This document shows, in pieces, positions 63,183 to 64,000 of a stretch of DNA of 64,000 nt. The notes below the pieces were generated by a model. The model ran no database searches, was not told the DNA's origin, and worked only from the letters and a program-made list of their open reading frames with translations. Both the position numbers and the translations under genes were made by a program. The first letter of the stretch is position 1; each line of letters starts with the position of its first letter. The stretch comes from Breoghania corrubedonensis (GTDB lineage: Bacteria > Pseudomonadota > Alphaproteobacteria > Rhizobiales > Stappiaceae), in NCBI RefSeq assembly GCF_003053845.1, contig NZ_QAYG01000001.1, positions 750,078 to 814,077 on the forward strand, given 5' to 3'.

Positions 63183-63305
63183 GGACCATGAGATAGGAAA
63201 TCGGAAGGCTGCGGTCAATCTCGGAGAATGCCGATCAACGGCGGAAACCGGGGCAGGACTGCCCCGGTTTCGGAATCTTCTTCGAAAACGTGCTCAGGAT
63301 CGCCC

Positions 63306-64000
63306 TCAGCGCCGCTCGACCTGGCTGACGTCGCGCACCGCGCCGCGGGCAGCCGAAGTCGCGAGCGCAGCATAGGCCTTCAGCGCCGAAGAAACCTTGC
63401 GGGAGCGCGGCTTGGCCGGCTTCCAGGCATCCTTGCCCTTTGCCTCCATCGCGGTACGGCGCGCGGCCAGAACCTCGTCGGAGACCGCCAGATGAATGGT
63501 GCGGTTGGGGATATCGATCTCGATCGTGTCGCCCTCCTCCACCAGGCCCACGGTGCCGCCTTCTGCCGCTTCCGGCGAGACGTGGCCGATGGAGAGCCCC
63601 GAGGAGCCGCCGGAAAAGCGGCCGTCGGTGACGAGCGCGCAGGCTTTGCCCAGCCCCTTCGATTTCAGATAGCTGGTCGGGTAGAGCATTTCCTGCATGC
63701 CCGGGCCGCCCTTGGGGCCTTCGTAGCGGATCAGGACGATATCGCCGGGCTTGATCTTGCCGGTGAGAATGTCGCTCACCGCCTGATCCTGGCTCTCGCT
63801 GATGCGGGCCGGACCGGTGAATTTCAGGATGCTCTCATCGACGCCGGACGTCTTCACGATGCAGCCGTCCTCGGCGAGGTTGCCGTAGAGTACGGCGAGG
63901 CCGCCGTCCTTGGAGAAGGCGTGATCGTAGGCGCGGATGATACCGGACGTTCGGTCGGTGTCGACGTCATCGAACCGGCGATCCTGACTGAAGGCGACCT
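63306..64000 (-). CDS. ilvD: Dihydroxy-acid dehydratase, C-terminal part
   Basis: The C-terminal 231 codons are present; the gene runs off the right edge. [19 protein letters not shown] carries one of the Fe-S cysteines. [17 protein letters not shown] and [20 protein letters not shown] are hallmark IlvD/Edd motifs, and the [12 protein letters not shown] end is IlvD-like. It makes 2-keto acids for branched-chain amino acid synthesis. Confidence 0.92.
   Translation of the reverse strand, partial: VAFSQDRRFDDVDTDRTSGIIRAYDHAFSKDGGLAVLYGNLAEDGCIVKTSGVDESILKFTGPARISESQDQAVSDILTGKIKPGDIVLIRYEGPKGGPGMQEMLYPTSYLKSKGLGKACALVTDGRFSGGSSGLSIGHVSPEAAEGGTVGLVEEGDTIEIDIPNRTIHLAVSDEVLAARRTAMEAKGKDAWKPAKPRSRKVSSALKAYAALATSAARGAVRDVSQVERR

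Overview
The window is GC-rich, densely coded and typical of an alphaproteobacterium. The block rnd-lptC-lptA-lptB-rpoN-hpf-ptsN, a nearby tRNA-Leu and NDUFA9-like gene, the fmt/truA/dapE/dapD neighbourhood and the cobalamin operon all point to Hyphomicrobiales (Rhizobiales). Genus cannot be read from the sequence. There is no rRNA and no CRISPR array.

Layout. (1) 1-9.5 kb: a minus-strand catabolic operon with an OB-fold protein, a MaoC hydratase, an acyl-CoA synthetase and a branched-chain-amino-acid-type ABC transporter (LivFGMH plus binding protein). A divergent IclR regulator follows, then a nitronate monooxygenase-like enzyme and a hotdog thioesterase. (2) 9.5-18.7 kb: a 3-hydroxyisobutyrate dehydrogenase-like enzyme, a cytosine-deaminase-like amidohydrolase, and a BMP-type nucleobase/nucleoside ABC transporter with an amidase. 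A RutR-like palindrome lies on the promoter of the transporter operon. (3) 18.7-25.4 kb: acyl-CoA dehydrogenase, SDR, queG, a GST, uppP, an NDUFA9-like protein and tRNA-Leu(CAG).

(4) 25.4-37.3 kb is an accessory island between tRNA-Leu and rnd. It starts with a tyrosine integrase that is frameshifted at a run of seven G. Inside it lies a 9,787-bp transposon, 27220-37006, whose ends are 25-bp imperfect inverted repeats starting TGTGAC. Each end carries two 13-bp repeats at a 23-bp period. Its transposition genes are a Tn552/Tn5053-type DDE transposase (480 aa), an AAA+ ATPase (about 274 aa) and a divergent serine resolvase. Its cargo is a type I secretion module: a small AT-rich membrane-anchored protein, a large RTX protein, an ABC exporter and an HlyD adaptor. 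The RTX gene has two lesions, an in-frame TGA after codon 30 and a -1 frameshift that removes the C-terminal secretion tail. Exporter and adaptor are intact. The transposon splits a small acidic-tailed ORF whose halves rejoin in frame.

(5) 37.3-44.3 kb: LPS transport, sigma-54, hibernation factor, PtsN and a LysE-type exporter. (6) 44.3-51.0 kb: a translationally coupled cobalamin operon (cbiX, cobH, an unknown 78-aa ORF, cobL, cobI, a cbiG-cobJ fusion, cobM) behind a probable cobalamin riboswitch. (7) 51.2-64 kb: fmt, a GNAT, membrane proteins, truA, dapE, a DUF805 protein, a LysR regulator, an isochorismatase-like hydrolase, dapD, an EamA transporter, a split Aer-like receptor pair (PAS protein plus soluble chemoreceptor), def and the 3' part of ilvD.
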